Shown piece after piece: positions 52,431 to 62,097 of a stretch of DNA of 64,000 bases (position 1 is the first letter of the stretch; each line of letters begins with the position of its first letter). Both the position numbers and the translations under genes were made by a program. The stretch is taken from assembly GCA_036388895.1 (NCBI GenBank), contig DASVQY010000054.1, forward strand, positions 37,052 through 101,051, given 5' to 3'. A model generated the notes under the pieces. The model was given only the letters and a program-made list of their open reading frames with translations. It did no database searches and was not told the DNA's origin. The stretch is from SXVE01 sp036388895. GTDB lineage: Bacteria; Acidobacteriota; Blastocatellia; Pyrinomonadales; Pyrinomonadaceae.

Positions 52431-53182
52431 TAACTTTCCCAAGTTTGCAGAATTTCAATTGCAATGTGATTCGTTAAATCGCTTCGCATCGGCGTTACCG
52501 AAACGTAGCCTTCGTCAATGGCTTCAAAATCCGTTCCGCCTTCCGGGTGAAAACCGCTTCGTTCTTCGCCGATCCAGTAATACGGCTTGCCGCGCGGGTC
52601 AATATGTTCGGAAATGATCGGGCGGGCGTTCTTAAAGCCCTGTTTGGTAATTCGTATGCCTTTCGGAATGCCTTTCGGAACATTTATGTTGAGCAGAGTG
52701 TTCTCCGGCAAGCCTTCGTTCAAAGCTCTCAAAGTTAATTCTTTCGCAACTTTTGCTGATTCGGAAAAGTCGTAATTGCGATTGGCGACCAGACTGAATG
52801 CCAAACCCGGAACGCCCAGAATGGTTGATTCCATCGCGCCAGCGACCGTGCCGGAATACGTCGCGTCATCGCCCAAATTCGCGCCGTGATTTATTCCTGA
52901 TACGCAGATAACCGGACGTTCTTCCGCACTGAAAATTCTATTCAGCGCGAGCGTTACGCAATCGGTCGGTGTTCCGTCAACCGTCCAGTGCCGCCCGTCA
53001 ATTTGCCGGATCCGCAAAGGGCGCGACAAAGTTAAACTATGCGAGGCGCCGCTCATCTCGGAAGCGGGAGCGACGACGTAAACATCGCCGATTTCGCTCA
53101 AAGCATTTTCCAGCGCGATAATGCCTTCCGAATGATAACCATCGTCGTTGGTTAATAAAATACGAATGTTTTCCGCGTTCAT
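52430..53182 (-). CDS. surE: 5'/3'-nucleotidase SurE
   Basis: A 250-residue metal-dependent nucleoside monophosphate phosphatase. The diagnostic N-terminal motif is ILLTNDDGYHSEGI, with a later SGINHGANLGDDATYSGTVA segment holding metal and active-site residues. ATG 53180-53182 begins the conserved domain; an upstream frame adds non-conserved residues. SurE contributes to stress survival and nucleotide balance. It is downstream of rpsU, from which it is separated by a terminator hairpin. Confidence 0.94.
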   Translation of the reverse strand: MNAENIRILLTNDDGYHSEGIIALENALSEIGDVYVVAPASEMSGASHSLTLSRPLRIRQIDGRHWTVDGTPTDCVTLALNRIFSAEERPVICVSGINHGANLGDDATYSGTVAGAMESTILGVPGLAFSLVANRNYDFSESAKVAKELTLRALNEGLPENTLLNINVPKGIPKGIRITKQGFKNARPIISEHIDPRGKPYYWIGEERSGFHPEGGTDFEAIDEGYVSVTPMRSDLTNHIAIEILQTWES

Positions 53183-53208
53183 TATAAAGAAAAATCTATA
53201 AACAAAAA

Positions 53209-53264
53209 ATGATGCGTGAAAAGCAAATGTACATTTATCTGCACACATTCGCTTTACGCATCAT
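53209..53264 (-). terminator. Terminator of rpsU
   Basis: Arms ATGATGCGTGAAAAGC (from 53209) and GCTTTACGCATCAT (to 53264) are complementary with a small bulge. In the minus direction a T-rich tract follows. It sits between the rpsU stop and the surE start. Confidence 0.75.
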
Positions 53265-53284
53265 AAAACTTTTCTAACCGCTAA

Positions 53285-53536
53285 CTAACGGTTGTTTTGA
53301 TTGTTCGGTCTTTGCTGATTTCCCGCATTATTGTTGCCGGTCGGACGCACTTGACGGAAACGTCGGCGATTTCGCTTACGGGCATTTGCCGATTTGAGTT
53401 TCGCTTTCTGACCGGGCGGAATAAAATGCGCGTGTTTTTTCAAATCTTTGATAATTTCTTCGCTGATTACTTTTCGTTTGAATCGGCGCAGAGCGCTTTC
53501 AATTGATTCGTTAGCATTTACATTGATAGAAGCCAT
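53285..53536 (-). CDS. rpsU: 30S ribosomal protein S21 with Asn-rich tail
   Basis: An 83-residue ribosomal protein. The core ASINVNANESIESALRRFKR and KKHAHFIPPGQKAKLKSANA match S21. The tail (about 62-83, VRPTGNNNAGNQQRPNNQNN) is longer and Asn/Gln-rich compared with the usual 58-70 residues. ATG 53534-53536 is preceded by an AGGGGGTG ribosome site, so the earlier in-frame ATG is rejected. S21 helps messenger binding during initiation. Confidence 0.93.
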   Translation of the reverse strand: MASINVNANESIESALRRFKRKVISEEIIKDLKKHAHFIPPGQKAKLKSANARKRNRRRFRQVRPTGNNNAGNQQRPNNQNNR

Positions 53537-53632
53537 TCTTGTTTTCACCCCCTTTTGGGCACAAATTCTTGCTTTGAGAGCAAACAAATATTAAACACTT
53601 TTTTGCGGTCAAAGGCAAATGCGAATACGGTT

Positions 53633-56600
53633 TTACCGGGCGGCGAGCGGCAGCGCGAGCAGATGTCCGAGATAAACGAAGTAAATTTTTGCTTCCTTCT
53701 CGTCTACCCAGATGTCCATACCGCTTAAATTTATATCGGGGATTTTAATGAGCGGCTGAAAACGGAAAGTTTTTTCGTCGTATCGCCCGATGTTCGTTTC
53801 GTTTGTTTTTTTCTCGTAAATGGCTGCCCAAAATTCACCCGGATTTTCGGTCGGCTGCAAACGGCGAACGGATTGCTGCCACAGCGGGCGAAATTCTCCT
53901 TTGATCAATTGCACAGCTTCGGTGTTTGCGTCGAATAAATAATACTCCGGCGTTTTCGGACTCGGATTGGGTTTGATCTTGCCGCGCCGCCGCAAAGCCC
54001 AGCTTTCTTCGGGACTTATCTCTTGGGCAGCCTCGATAGGCGCCCCGCTCGTTCGCAGGAAATGACCTTTAGCCCGATAAAGCAGAACCTTATTGTGCGA
54101 GCCGATGAACGCAATCGGGTAGAAGGCGTCCGACGGCAAGACATTGATTTTGTATTCTCTGCCGGTTTGCAGATTTATTCTGACAACCGTTTTCGGCTCG
54201 CTCCAATCCGTTTCGGCTTTCGTCGCCACTGCCCATTTACCGTCGGCGGTGATAATCGGGTTAGCGTAAAGTCCTTCTTTGAATTTAACCGGGTTTGAAG
54301 ACCCGTTTATTTTATACAAACCGCCTTCGTAAGGTTCAGCGACGCGGATTTCGACGTTTCCGGCGCGAACCTGCCATTCCGGCGTCGAATAGTTGATGAC
54401 GGATTGAAAATTTTCCGCGTTTCGGTTAAAAAGCGAAAATTCCGACGGCTGCGCAGCCGAGGCGCTGAGCTTGCCGTTTTGCAAATTTCGCCAGGACAAA
54501 TGCGCGCCAGCCATTTCTTGGCGTTTTTTCATAAACGCGGCGTATTGAGCTTGTCGCTGGTCGGAGTTTTCTTCATCGATTTCGATATTGTAAAGGCTTT
54601 TTTGCAGCTCCAGCAATTCTTTTTCGATGTCTTTCTGTTTGAGTTTATCTTCGATCAAAAGGCGCAGATCAGCGTCTTTTTTCCAAACCGCGCGGGCTTC
54701 GAGATTCTTATCCGCCAGCAATACTTCCAAACCTTTTACTTTGTCGGAGAAGCGATACTTAAGCGCGAGATTTTCATTTTTGAACGATTCGAAATAGTCG
54801 AATAATTCTTTGACGACGTTTTTTTCGTTGTACGTCGAGCGCAGAAAAACTCTTCGACCACCGCTGCGCCCGAACATCACGAATTCGCTCGATTGGCATT
54901 CTTCACAGGAAGAATTGTTAAAGGATGGAAGCGCGTCTATTTTGTTTGCCAACAAAAAGTTATAAAAATTCTCGAATTCTTTCGCCGTGAGAATTCTCTC
55001 CCAGTAACGCGCCACATCTTCTTCGTATGTATAAACGATTTTGTCTTTATAGACGCGAATTATCTGCTGACCGCTTGCCGCGTCGGGCAAAGTAGCGTAA
55101 ACAGCCGTAAGCTCGGGGACGGCTTTGATTTCAGAGCGCAATTTCTCTTCGTTTTTCTTTAAATTCGAAAAGGAAATTGACCAGTAGCCGATTCCGTTTA
55201 CGCTTTCAAAAAGAGCGTCGAGATTTTTTCTTTCGATTGCTTTTTCTTCGGGCACAAACGCCATACGCGCGCCGAGAATCAAAGCCTCGTTCGGGTGTCT
55301 GGCTAAAACGAGCGCGCGAGCCTGCGGGCTGTCTTCGGATTCGAGCCATCTTTCAGCCGCGAGCGCTAAAAGTTTATTTGAATCGTTCGTAAATTCGGCT
55401 ACTTCGGCAACCGGCAATTTGGCGCGAAGCAGCCGGGCGCAGCCGAGCATGGCTATGCGAGCTTCCGCGTCAGTTCCGCGCAGAATTCCCGCATACTCGC
55501 TTTCTTCTTCGATCAAACAAGCGCCGATGCCGCGCGTTGTTCCGCTCGAACTGCGCAGCATCGCAAGCTCGTTCGGAACTTTCTCACGGAAATCCTTGCG
55601 TTTGGCTAAAGCGCTTAAAATCGTTTCGATGTCGGCTTCGCCGATTCGTATCTGCCGCAGAATTTCAGCGAAAATCGCCGCGCCTTTCCATTTCTGCATT
55701 ATTTCCGCAAGAGCAGCGGCGACCGGCGGCTTTGTTCGCCGCAAAACTTTTAACCGCTCGACCGCCCGAACGACAAGACCGTCGCTCGGCTCTTCCTGTT
55801 CGCCCACGGTTTTTCCGATACTGATTTGCAGCGGAAGAGTTTTTGTTTCAGCCTTTTCTTCCGGTTCTTCCTCTTCGTGACTGTCACCGTAGTACCCGTA
55901 TTGAAAAGCGTTAAGTTCGGCTAAACCTTCGGGCGTCGAAATCATTGTCGCGTAAGCCTCAAGCGCCGCCATCTGCTCATCGTCGGATAAACCTCCGCTG
56001 GCGATTAATGCCTGAACGATTACCCCTCGCGTTTCGGGATTCATTTCTTTTGAAAGAGCGAACTTTAAAGCCGGAACCGCGCGCGAATCTTTGTATCTGA
56101 CGAGCGCGCTGATCGCCGCGAAACGGAATTCTTCCTCGTTCATTACAATCGCGATTAAGCTCGGAATGCTTTCCGGCAAGTCAACTTCGGCGAGAGCGGA
56201 AATCAATTGTCCTCTTTCGGAGTTTCGCGACGGTTTCGCCCAATTCGGATCGGAAAGCCACGGAAGCAAAGCCTGTAAAACTTCTTTATTTTTACCGTCA
56301 AATGAATCCATCAAGTTTCGCGCCGCTGCCGAACGAACGGCGAAATTGTCGCTTTTGACGAGTTCGATCATTTTTTCGATCCATTTTTTCGGCGGCGACA
56401 TAGAAATCAAAGTCGTCAAACCCGTGTTGCCGTTATCTTGAATCGTCAATAAAGTTTCGTCGGCGAGCAGGGAAAGATACCATTCGTCGCGCCCTTTCCA
56501 ATCGCCGCTCGCCGCCAGCGCGTCCATCGCTAAATCGCGCTGCGCCCAAGCTGCCGTTTTATTCTCGACAATATCTTGCAGCATTCTTCGATATTTTTCC

Positions 56601-57307
56601 GCCGCGCTTTCGTCCTCCGTATCAATCGCGCGTTTATATCGAACCCATCTCGCCAAAGTTTGTGAATAAGGCTGCGACGAATCATTTTCCAAACGCTCGA
56701 CAATCGGTCGGGCGGAATTCCAGTCAATTTTTGCCAGAGCCAGCAGCACGTCCTGCTGATTGTTCGGCACGTAATCATTTTGATCCTTTGTTTTCTGAGC
56801 TTCACGAACCAGTTCGGCGACAAAATGATTGCTGTTATGTTTCAGCCATTCCTTAAGGCGCAGTTGCGTGTAAGGTTCCATTTCATTTTCTTGCTGTAAA
56901 TTGTCGTAGAACCTCTTGACGGTATCTGAAGTTCTGGCATCGGAAGGCAAAACCGAAAGGTAATTTACGAGTTTTTTCGGATCATTTTCACAGGCTTCGA
57001 TAATTCTTTCGATTGTTTTGGCGGAAGGTTTTAATTGATAATTCAGGCGGTTGTAGCTTTCATTCTGCTTCGCCCAGTAATCGAGCAAATCTTCTATCGG
57101 CGCGTCGTCCGGCGGAATATTTTCATCGCTGTAGAAATCCTCCGTGCGTTCTTTTACCTTTCGTTCTTTGCCGTCTTCGTTCGGTGGCGCGGGCGCGGGC
57201 AAATCCAATAGTTCTTTTAGTAAAATGTTTGAATTAACCGTTTGAGCTTGAATTGTCAGTGATAAGAATAAGGTTGAGAGAAATATCTTGAGAAAAAACC
57301 GGTGCAT
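53633..57307 (-). CDS. Large exported HEAT-like repeat protein
   Basis: A 1224-residue secreted protein; ATG 57305-57307 follows the ribosome site AAAGGAG and begins the signal peptide MHRFFLKIFLSTLFLSLTIQ. The middle (about 300-475) has HEAT-like helical repeats (MIELVKSDNFAVRSAAARNL, SIPSLIAIVMNEEEFRFAAI). The C-terminal 300 residues look like a beta-propeller-type dipeptidyl-peptidase N-terminal region (KWAVATKAETDW, YYLFDANTEAVQLI) without an attached hydrolase. A short CEECQ motif lies near residue 810. No function is assigned. It is the largest gene in the window and stands alone between rpsU and the radical SAM gene. Confidence 0.72.
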   Translation of the reverse strand: MHRFFLKIFLSTLFLSLTIQAQTVNSNILLKELLDLPAPAPPNEDGKERKVKERTEDFYSDENIPPDDAPIEDLLDYWAKQNESYNRLNYQLKPSAKTIERIIEACENDPKKLVNYLSVLPSDARTSDTVKRFYDNLQQENEMEPYTQLRLKEWLKHNSNHFVAELVREAQKTKDQNDYVPNNQQDVLLALAKIDWNSARPIVERLENDSSQPYSQTLARWVRYKRAIDTEDESAAEKYRRMLQDIVENKTAAWAQRDLAMDALAASGDWKGRDEWYLSLLADETLLTIQDNGNTGLTTLISMSPPKKWIEKMIELVKSDNFAVRSAAARNLMDSFDGKNKEVLQALLPWLSDPNWAKPSRNSERGQLISALAEVDLPESIPSLIAIVMNEEEFRFAAISALVRYKDSRAVPALKFALSKEMNPETRGVIVQALIASGGLSDDEQMAALEAYATMISTPEGLAELNAFQYGYYGDSHEEEEPEEKAETKTLPLQISIGKTVGEQEEPSDGLVVRAVERLKVLRRTKPPVAAALAEIMQKWKGAAIFAEILRQIRIGEADIETILSALAKRKDFREKVPNELAMLRSSSGTTRGIGACLIEEESEYAGILRGTDAEARIAMLGCARLLRAKLPVAEVAEFTNDSNKLLALAAERWLESEDSPQARALVLARHPNEALILGARMAFVPEEKAIERKNLDALFESVNGIGYWSISFSNLKKNEEKLRSEIKAVPELTAVYATLPDAASGQQIIRVYKDKIVYTYEEDVARYWERILTAKEFENFYNFLLANKIDALPSFNNSSCEECQSSEFVMFGRSGGRRVFLRSTYNEKNVVKELFDYFESFKNENLALKYRFSDKVKGLEVLLADKNLEARAVWKKDADLRLLIEDKLKQKDIEKELLELQKSLYNIEIDEENSDQRQAQYAAFMKKRQEMAGAHLSWRNLQNGKLSASAAQPSEFSLFNRNAENFQSVINYSTPEWQVRAGNVEIRVAEPYEGGLYKINGSSNPVKFKEGLYANPIITADGKWAVATKAETDWSEPKTVVRINLQTGREYKINVLPSDAFYPIAFIGSHNKVLLYRAKGHFLRTSGAPIEAAQEISPEESWALRRRGKIKPNPSPKTPEYYLFDANTEAVQLIKGEFRPLWQQSVRRLQPTENPGEFWAAIYEKKTNETNIGRYDEKTFRFQPLIKIPDINLSGMDIWVDEKEAKIYFVYLGHLLALPLAAR

Positions 57308-57571
57308 TGTGAAAACTCCTTTGCGTAAATGCTTGCGCAATTATAAATGTTTGCTGTTGTAAATCAAGAACAAATTTTTACTAAAGACAAATGCACGAAG
57401 TTATTTTTATTTGTCTGTTAATTTAATCGCTTTATAGTTTTACAAATAGGAAAGTACTGGCAGCAAAGATATTTCGCGGTTTTTTAGAAAAATTCGTAAG
57501 GCAGGATAGGCAAATCGGAATTTGAAGCTGTTAACGGAATGAGGTTTTAATCTGCTCGCACGAAAATAAAT

Positions 57572-57620
57572 AAAAAATAAAGCCTTGTCGAAAGTAAAAT
57601 CAACAAGGCTTTATTTTTTT
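57572..57620 (-). terminator. Terminator of the Tes/MSS-like gene
   Basis: AAAAAATAAAGCCTTG (57572-57587) and CAAGGCTTTATTTTTTT (57604-57620) are complementary around a 16-base loop, 13 bases after the stop of the radical SAM gene. T-runs are present in both directions. Confidence 0.8.
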
Positions 57621-57632
57621 ATTCAGGAACGT

Positions 57633-59666
57633 TTATGCCGAAGCCGTTCCCGATTTAGCTTTCTTTTCGCGTTTTATTCCGCCGATTTGAACGAGATTGT
57701 CACCTTTGATTTGATTTTTCTCCATCACCATTTGCTGATAAAGCTTGCGCATCATCTGCATTTCTTCGGCAGCGGTTTTAGGTCCTTCCATTTCCGGTTT
57801 GTTCGGACGCGAAAGATCAACTTCGTTCAAAATCAAATTGTGCGTTTTATCGCCCAATTCGACTTCTTTGCCGCGCGCGAAAACTTCGTGACGACCGTGT
57901 TCTTTATACCACTGCGCGACGGTCGCGTTCTGGTGCATATGCTCGATGATGTTTCTCCAGCCGATACCCGTATTGTAAGCGCAGAACGAAATTTCGCCTT
58001 CCTGCGTTCCGTAGGGAATAATGCACATTTCCGTGCGGCGGAAATCGTAATTGAACAAATCTTGGAACCACATACCGGCGATGAAAAGGAAGTTCCACGG
58101 GTCTTTGCGGCGTTTTTCGATGTCTTCTATAGTGCGCGTGCCGTCAACTTTTCCGTAGTTTTTGCCCGACAAACCAAACGATTTATCGAATTTGGCAAAG
58201 ATGCCGCCGAGCGTTAAACTTTCCGGCGCGCCGTATGGGTTGTAGTTTTTCAGAAGAGCCAAGCCCATCATAATATTGGAAAACCATTTTCCGCGAGCCG
58301 TGTCGGTGATGTGCTTCATATCTTCGACGAGTCCGGGAATGTGCAGAAATTCCGGCACCGGAGCCATTTCTTTGGTTTCCTTGTTGATCATCACGGCGGT
58401 TCCGACGCCGCAGTTCGGGTGGCAACCGCAGGAAACTTGTCCCCAATCGGCTTCCGGTCCGTGAACGAGATCAGCGAAATCGGCGAACGCGCCCATCAAT
58501 GAAAGCGGGAACCAATCGCGCGTCGGTTCAGTGATTCCGACTTGTTTCTGAACGTCCTGAGCCAGATGCGAAAGCGTATAACGCTGTTGTAATCGGCGCT
58601 GTTCGGTGATGTGCTCGTCGCGACCCGTAAATGAAACGGGTTGAAATGACACAAATGAAATTTTCTTCGGGTTTTCCAAAGCAAAACGAACAATCGTTCC
58701 GACCTGATCGTTATTGACGCCGTTGACCAGCGTCGTGACGAGAACGATGTCAACGCCCGCTTCGTGCAAATTGTTGATGGCGCGAAGTTTCACGTCGAAC
58801 AAGTTGCCGATTTGACGGTGCGAGTTGGCGTCGTTGCCGATTCCGTCAAACTGCAGATAAACGAAACGAAGACCGGCTTCGGCAGCTTCGCGGCAGAATT
58901 CTTTGGATTTAGCGAATTCGATTCCGTTTGTCGCCGCCTGCACCGAATTGTAACCGACTTTTCGGGCGTAACGAATAGCTTCGATAAAGTACGGCGAAAG
59001 TGTCGGTTCGCCACCCGAGTATTGTACGGACATTTGGCGGCGCGGTTTGATCGAAATCGCGTTATCGAGAATTTCTTTAACGTCTTCCATCGAAAGCTCG
59101 TGAACGAATCCGACCTGATTGGCGTCCATAAAACACGGGTCGCACATCATATTGCAGCGGTTCGTCAAGTCAACCGTCAGAACTGCGCCGCGTCCGTATT
59201 TAATCGTTGAAGAACCGTGATTGTGCAGTTTTTCGTCGTTATGAGATTGAATGTCTCGACCGGGAAAATTTGCTTCGATATGTTTTAAGAACTTAGAGTC
59301 AATCGCCATTAAGTCTTCAAAATGCCCGTGCTCGGGACAATCCTTAATCATCCAGATTTGACCGTCGCGTTCGATAATCTGGGCTTTAATTTCGCCGACC
59401 TTTTCGTTAATGAGCGTTGAAACGTCGCGCTTTCCAGCCAAAATTTCTTCGCGCGCTTCGATAACGCAATTCGGGCAGAGCGAATCTGTCGTGCGCGGAA
59501 AGCCGAGCGTCGGTTTTGATTTCTGCCAAGATTTAAGCAGTGGTTTGTCCGACCATTTCGGCGTAAATGAAGGATTCGGTTTATATTGATTTACGGCTTT
59601 GATGGCTTTGAATAAGCCACTCGCCATATACGTCAATCCCTTTTCAAAATGTTTTACAGGTCTCAT
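57633..59666 (-). CDS. Radical SAM protein of the Tes/MSS-like family
   Basis: A 677-residue radical SAM enzyme. The N-terminus has a zinc-ribbon-like pair Cys64/Cys67 (LCPNC) with a later DCPEHGHFEDL (Cys110), an arrangement typical of archaeal tetraether lipid synthase (Tes/MJ0619-like). The SAM cluster is DLTNRCNMMCDPCF with Cys171, Cys175 and Cys178, followed by SVQYSGGEPTLSPYF. Further Cys (SCGCHPNCGVG; MCIIPYG; FCAYN) may bind extra clusters. Related bacterial enzymes (Tes homologues, MSS) join lipid tails to make membrane-spanning lipids, and Blastocatellia are reported to contain iso-diabolic acid. Function here is inferred. A good ribosome site (CCGGAGAG) precedes ATG 59666. Confidence 0.78.
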   Translation of the reverse strand: MRPVKHFEKGLTYMASGLFKAIKAVNQYKPNPSFTPKWSDKPLLKSWQKSKPTLGFPRTTDSLCPNCVIEAREEILAGKRDVSTLINEKVGEIKAQIIERDGQIWMIKDCPEHGHFEDLMAIDSKFLKHIEANFPGRDIQSHNDEKLHNHGSSTIKYGRGAVLTVDLTNRCNMMCDPCFMDANQVGFVHELSMEDVKEILDNAISIKPRRQMSVQYSGGEPTLSPYFIEAIRYARKVGYNSVQAATNGIEFAKSKEFCREAAEAGLRFVYLQFDGIGNDANSHRQIGNLFDVKLRAINNLHEAGVDIVLVTTLVNGVNNDQVGTIVRFALENPKKISFVSFQPVSFTGRDEHITEQRRLQQRYTLSHLAQDVQKQVGITEPTRDWFPLSLMGAFADFADLVHGPEADWGQVSCGCHPNCGVGTAVMINKETKEMAPVPEFLHIPGLVEDMKHITDTARGKWFSNIMMGLALLKNYNPYGAPESLTLGGIFAKFDKSFGLSGKNYGKVDGTRTIEDIEKRRKDPWNFLFIAGMWFQDLFNYDFRRTEMCIIPYGTQEGEISFCAYNTGIGWRNIIEHMHQNATVAQWYKEHGRHEVFARGKEVELGDKTHNLILNEVDLSRPNKPEMEGPKTAAEEMQMMRKLYQQMVMEKNQIKGDNLVQIGGIKREKKAKSGTASA

Positions 59667-60356
59667 AAATATTTCTCTCCGGTATAATAAATACTATTTT
59701 GCGTCAATTTAAATATTGGGAAGTATTAGAACTTGATTCATCTTAAATAAACATCAAATTCCAACAAGCAATAAGTGTGCCGCAGATTTATGTTCGTGAC
59801 TAGTGAGAATTTCCACTCAAATACGCAGATTGTTAGTAAGAATATAAATACATTGAGCTTCAAAATGACACGTAATCGCTGTTAAAGAAGGTAATGTTTA
59901 CTTATGACACAGAAGGCTCGGTTGTTAGTGTAGAACGTTTTAGTATAGATTGGTTCTCGTTTCGACTGTTTAAGCCACTGCTTAATAATTTTCATAGTTG
60001 TGGAAAACTGTTAAGCTACAATATATTCTGCATTTTTCTAAAAAACAGCGAGTTTATATTCTTATTTTACGTTTTATTAGTTTTTTGTTCACCTTGTGTT
60101 CACTTTTAAGCAGTTGATTTAACTCTTACTTGAAGAATAAATTGCAAACCATTGAAAAAGAAACAGATAGATGAAATAAAAAAGATCTTTACTTCGCAAT
60201 TTCGTTATGCTAAATTCACTTTCACCTTCAAGGGAAAATTAGTTAAAGGACGGACGGTTATTTAACTAATAAATATATTCGATAGCTTTCTTCGTTGAAT
60301 CACATAACAAAAATAAAGCAGTATTTTTAGATTTTTGTTTTCTAACAAACGTAAAT
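59667..60356. other. AT-rich intergenic region
   Basis: About 690 bases with clearly lower G+C than neighbouring genes between two divergent genes. It must contain both promoters (TTTATTATACC lies just before the radical SAM ribosome site). A 71-residue plus-strand frame at 59894-60109 is rich in Phe/Leu/Cys and has no ribosome site, so is not called. No repeat, tRNA or riboswitch was recognised. Confidence 0.5.
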
Positions 60357-61745
60357 ATGTCTATACGCTTCGGAACATCCGGTTGGAGAGCAATAATCGC
60401 GGATGATTTTACATACGAAAATGTCCGTGTCGTCACCGAAGCAATATGCAGCTATTTGAAAAATAATTCAAGCGGCGAACAGAAATTAATCGTCGGACAC
60501 GATACGCGTTTTATGGGCGAAAATTTCGCCGCCGTTGCCGCCGAGATTGCCAAACGAAAAGGTTTTCGCGTTCTGCTTTGCGAAAGCCCGACTCCGACAC
60601 CGACCATTTCACACGCGATTCGGAACGAAAAAGCAGCCGGCGGCATAAATTTTACGGCTTCGCATAATCCGCCCGAGTATCAAGGAATAAAATTTTCGAC
60701 GGCGGATGGCGCTCCGGCTTTGCCCGAGGTTACCAAACAGATCGAAGAATTTATCCGAAATAATGCGAAAGCAAACGAGGCTGAAGGCGGATCAATTGAA
60801 GTTTATGACGCGCGACCCGCTTATCTCGATGATCTGAAAACTAAAATTCGCTTTGACTTAATCGCCGGTGCGAAAGGCAGATACGCTTACGACGCGCTTT
60901 GGGGAACAGGTCGCGGTTATCTGGACAGGATTTTGCGCGACAATGGTTTAGAAGTCGAGACGATTCACGATTGGCGCGACGTGACATTTGGCGGAAAATC
61001 GCCGGAACCCGGCGAAGATCATCTCGATGAATTAAAAGAGGCGGTCAAAACCAAGCGATTAGTTCTCGGACTTGCGACAGACGGAGACGCCGACAGATTC
61101 GGAATAATTGACAGCAACGGCGAGTTTATTACGCCTAATCAATTAGTCGCTCTTTTAACGGATTATTTAGCGGAATCGCGCGGTTGGACGAACGGAGTCG
61201 CGCGTTCGGTCGCTACGACGCATTTAATTGACAGAGTTGCGGCAAATCGCGGCTTAAAGCTTTACGAAACGCCGGTCGGTTTCAAATATATCGGCGAATT
61301 GATAAATAAAGACGAGATTATTATCGGCGGTGAAGAATCTGCGGGACTTTCGATTCGCGGTCATTACCCGGAAAAAGACGGAATTTTAGCTTGTCTTTTA
61401 GCTGCCGAAGCGGTCGCGGCTCGCGGCGTAAGTTTGACTGAACAGCTAAGAGATTTGACAAATCGGGTCGGGAATCTCGAATCGGGCAGAATCGGCGTTA
61501 AATTAACCGCAGAAATTGTCCAAAATTTGAAGGAAATACTTGCGAAAGAGCCGTCAGAAATCGGCGGACGGAAAATTGAAAAAATAAATAGAATGGACGG
61601 CGTAAAATTCATTTTCACGGACGGAAGCTGGATGCTGATGCGTCCTTCGGGAACCGAGCCTTTGGTCAGAATTTACGCCGAGACAGAAAATACGAAAGAT
61701 TTGGAGGTGCTGCTTGAGCAAGGTCGTCGCTACTTATTGGACTAA
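60357..61745 (+). CDS. Phosphoglucomutase/phosphomannomutase family protein
   Basis: A 462-residue alpha-D-phosphohexomutase. The opening IRFGTSGWRAIIADDFTY lacks the GlmM-type DGMRG. The phosphoserine loop is TASHNPPEYQG (Ser102), the metal loop GLATDGDADRFGI, the sugar loop IIGGEESAGLSI and the phosphate loop MRPSGTEPLVRIYAE. It interconverts hexose-1- and hexose-6-phosphates, feeding nucleotide-sugar or glycogen pathways; the exact sugar is not readable. Its last 32 bases overlap the next gene. Confidence 0.9.
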   Translation: MSIRFGTSGWRAIIADDFTYENVRVVTEAICSYLKNNSSGEQKLIVGHDTRFMGENFAAVAAEIAKRKGFRVLLCESPTPTPTISHAIRNEKAAGGINFTASHNPPEYQGIKFSTADGAPALPEVTKQIEEFIRNNAKANEAEGGSIEVYDARPAYLDDLKTKIRFDLIAGAKGRYAYDALWGTGRGYLDRILRDNGLEVETIHDWRDVTFGGKSPEPGEDHLDELKEAVKTKRLVLGLATDGDADRFGIIDSNGEFITPNQLVALLTDYLAESRGWTNGVARSVATTHLIDRVAANRGLKLYETPVGFKYIGELINKDEIIIGGEESAGLSIRGHYPEKDGILACLLAAEAVAARGVSLTEQLRDLTNRVGNLESGRIGVKLTAEIVQNLKEILAKEPSEIGGRKIEKINRMDGVKFIFTDGSWMLMRPSGTEPLVRIYAETENTKDLEVLLEQGRRYLLD

Positions 61746-62097
61746 TTCACAAACGGTTTGGACAAAACCGCAAACGGCTACGATGCCGAGGGAAAGTCGT
61801 GCAAAAACTGTCAGAAGCAGTGAACGCACAACTCCGCAATGGGTTATCTTTACCGTTATAGCTACGCTGACTTGTATGCTTTGCCTTACGGTAAATTTCC
61901 GGGCATACACGGAAGTGCAGCAGGAAATGAGTCAGAACGAAACATTATCCGCGCAGGCTGAGATTTTAACGACCGAAAATTTGGCTTTGCAGGAAGAAAT
62001 ACACAGTTTGAAAAGCGACCCGCGCGCCATCGAGCGCGAAGCCCGAAAAATCGGGATGAGTCGCCCGAATGAAAAGATTCTTGTGCCGACGAATTAA
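61714..62097 (+). CDS. FtsB/DivIC-like septum initiator protein
   Basis: A 127-residue bitopic membrane protein: a cytosolic basic segment (about 1-40), one membrane helix (about 43-62, WVIFTVIATLTCMLCLTVNF), a coiled coil (about 70-100) and the FtsB/DivIC-type end DPRAIEREARKIGMSRPNEK. It would join the FtsL/FtsQ divisome complex. The TTG at 61714 is favoured because GGAGGTG lies five bases upstream, inside the phosphohexomutase gene; an internal ATG at 61783 would remove part of the cytosolic region. The overlap implies coupled translation. Confidence 0.8.
   Translation: MSKVVATYWTNSQTVWTKPQTATMPRESRAKTVRSSERTTPQWVIFTVIATLTCMLCLTVNFRAYTEVQQEMSQNETLSAQAEILTTENLALQEEIHSLKSDPRAIEREARKIGMSRPNEKILVPTN

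Noticed and set aside
52203..52433. 76-residue plus-strand frame with repeated Glu-Phe-Ile
   Set aside because: It is the translation of the nine-base tandem repeat and runs antisense into pcm.
59894..60109. 71-residue plus-strand frame in the gap before the phosphohexomutase
   Set aside because: Phe/Leu/Cys-rich translation of AT-rich DNA with no ribosome site or domain.
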